From positions 33,303,501-33,363,500 of the forward strand of contig NC_088303.1 of NCBI RefSeq assembly GCF_032854445.1: a stretch of 60,000 bases of DNA, read 5' to 3'. Within the stretch, counting starts at the first letter, position 1, and each line of letters begins with the position of its first letter. The notes under the pieces are model-generated. The model was not told the DNA's origin, did no database searches, and saw only the letters and a list, made by a program, of their open reading frames with translations. This document shows positions 59,401 to 60,000 of the stretch, one piece after another. A program made the translations under genes and the position numbers. Source of the stretch: Liolophura sinensis (Eukaryota > Mollusca > Polyplacophora > Chitonida > Chitonidae).

Positions 59401-60000
59401 CAAATGTGGTTGACATCAGCAAATATTTGTCTTAGCCAGCGGAATTTTCTTGGTCGTTCAGGGGTTGACTGTCAAAATCTGGCCTGCCATGATTTGTGTA
59501 CACATCAAACACAACACAGGCTGCAGTTGTCCAGGCTGTGATCTGTATCGACTTGAATGCAGCTTTTTGGACAGCGGAGAAGTCAGTTCAGAGTCATCTG
59601 TAAGGAATTTTAAATGACTTCCTGAAGAAGATTTGCTTTGTATGAGTCAGGAAGTTAAAATAACTATTGCTCACTGATCTGGTATTAGAGTATGCGTGTA
59701 AGATTCAGTGTTCAATTCATTGCTGTATTATATGGAACATTAGATTCTTGGCAAGGCTTACGTTAAATAGTTAGTAACTGCCACCTCAGCTTTAGCATCG
59801 TCGTTTAGATAAAAAAGTTGCAACTTTTATTACAAGAAAATCTTGTCACTCATACTAATTTATCATGGTATAAGTGTAATGGTGCCTACTTCATTTTTGG
59901 GTAATGTTTGCTTAAACACAATTGCTACATATAAATGTACACAGAAGTATCAAGGAAAAGTTTTTTGGTCATGCTATGTACATGTTAAAACTGTTGGTAG
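53463..60000. other. Non-coding, no confident exon
   Basis: Mostly AT-rich with poly-T at about 55590-55602. GC rises around 56100-56230 and 58420-58740. The frame at 58550-58738 (SQSLLYKTNLYRPADITHL part) reads somewhat protein-like but lacks clear splice sites. No SH2-domain motif (FLVR-type) was found on the + strand. Confidence 0.35.

Noticed and set aside
59359-59541. NFLGRSG phrase reminiscent of the SH2 FLVR motif
   Set aside because: The essential spacing and neighbouring SH2 strands are absent.

Overview
The window is AT-rich, intron-dominated animal nuclear DNA. There is no bacterial-style operon, tRNA or rRNA gene, CRISPR array or viral gene. Two repeat types point to a lophotrochozoan, most likely a mollusc. 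One is a tRNA-headed SINE with a conserved 3' tail (accaatcaaataaataaa), present in more than a dozen copies. The other is a truncated copy of a TGAG-tailed repeat that I associate with molluscs. The species cannot be named from the sequence.

One real gene is recognisable. It lies on the + strand and is split into short exons that are GC-richer than their surroundings. Six exons (18026-18106, 19849-19923, 20648-20794, 25002-25322, 30853-31296, 39456-40126) join in a single reading frame with consensus splice sites. Five of the six introns between or bordering them follow phase 0; the last donor is phase 2. The exons encode 579 codons: a phosphotyrosine-binding (PTB/PID) domain of the SH2D5 / tensin-related type, a charged coiled-coil-like segment, and a long disordered tail rich in Ser, Pro and Tyr. 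A further exon carrying the first PTB strand is proposed at 14879-14956. The exon at 19849-19923 has no start codon and is easily missed by ORF calling. No SH2 domain was found, so the 3' end of the gene probably lies beyond the window. Three weaker exon candidates (42955-43078, 47973-48076, 52090-52188) are listed with low confidence.

Layout: 1-14878 is upstream or intronic DNA with SINEs, a 40-bp minisatellite (about 2310-4440) carrying a small retroelement insertion, a 67/74-bp alternating repeat (7200-7860) and a decayed MITE. 14879-25322 holds the PTB exons, with a 77-bp, 16-copy minisatellite ending 107 bp before one of them, plus 21-bp and 84-bp arrays. 25323-40126 holds long introns and the two tail exons, a decayed ~42-nt repeat field (29640-30520) and two MITE copies. 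40127-60000 has no confident exon. It contains SINE relics, a 25-bp array (53150-53462), microsatellites and the weak exon candidates.

I see no novel multi-gene system. The most interesting items are the recovered PTB exons, the phase-compatible candidate exons, the 77-bp array whose units keep a hairpin stem through wobble-compatible changes, the nested insertion with a 15-bp target duplication, and the MITE family.
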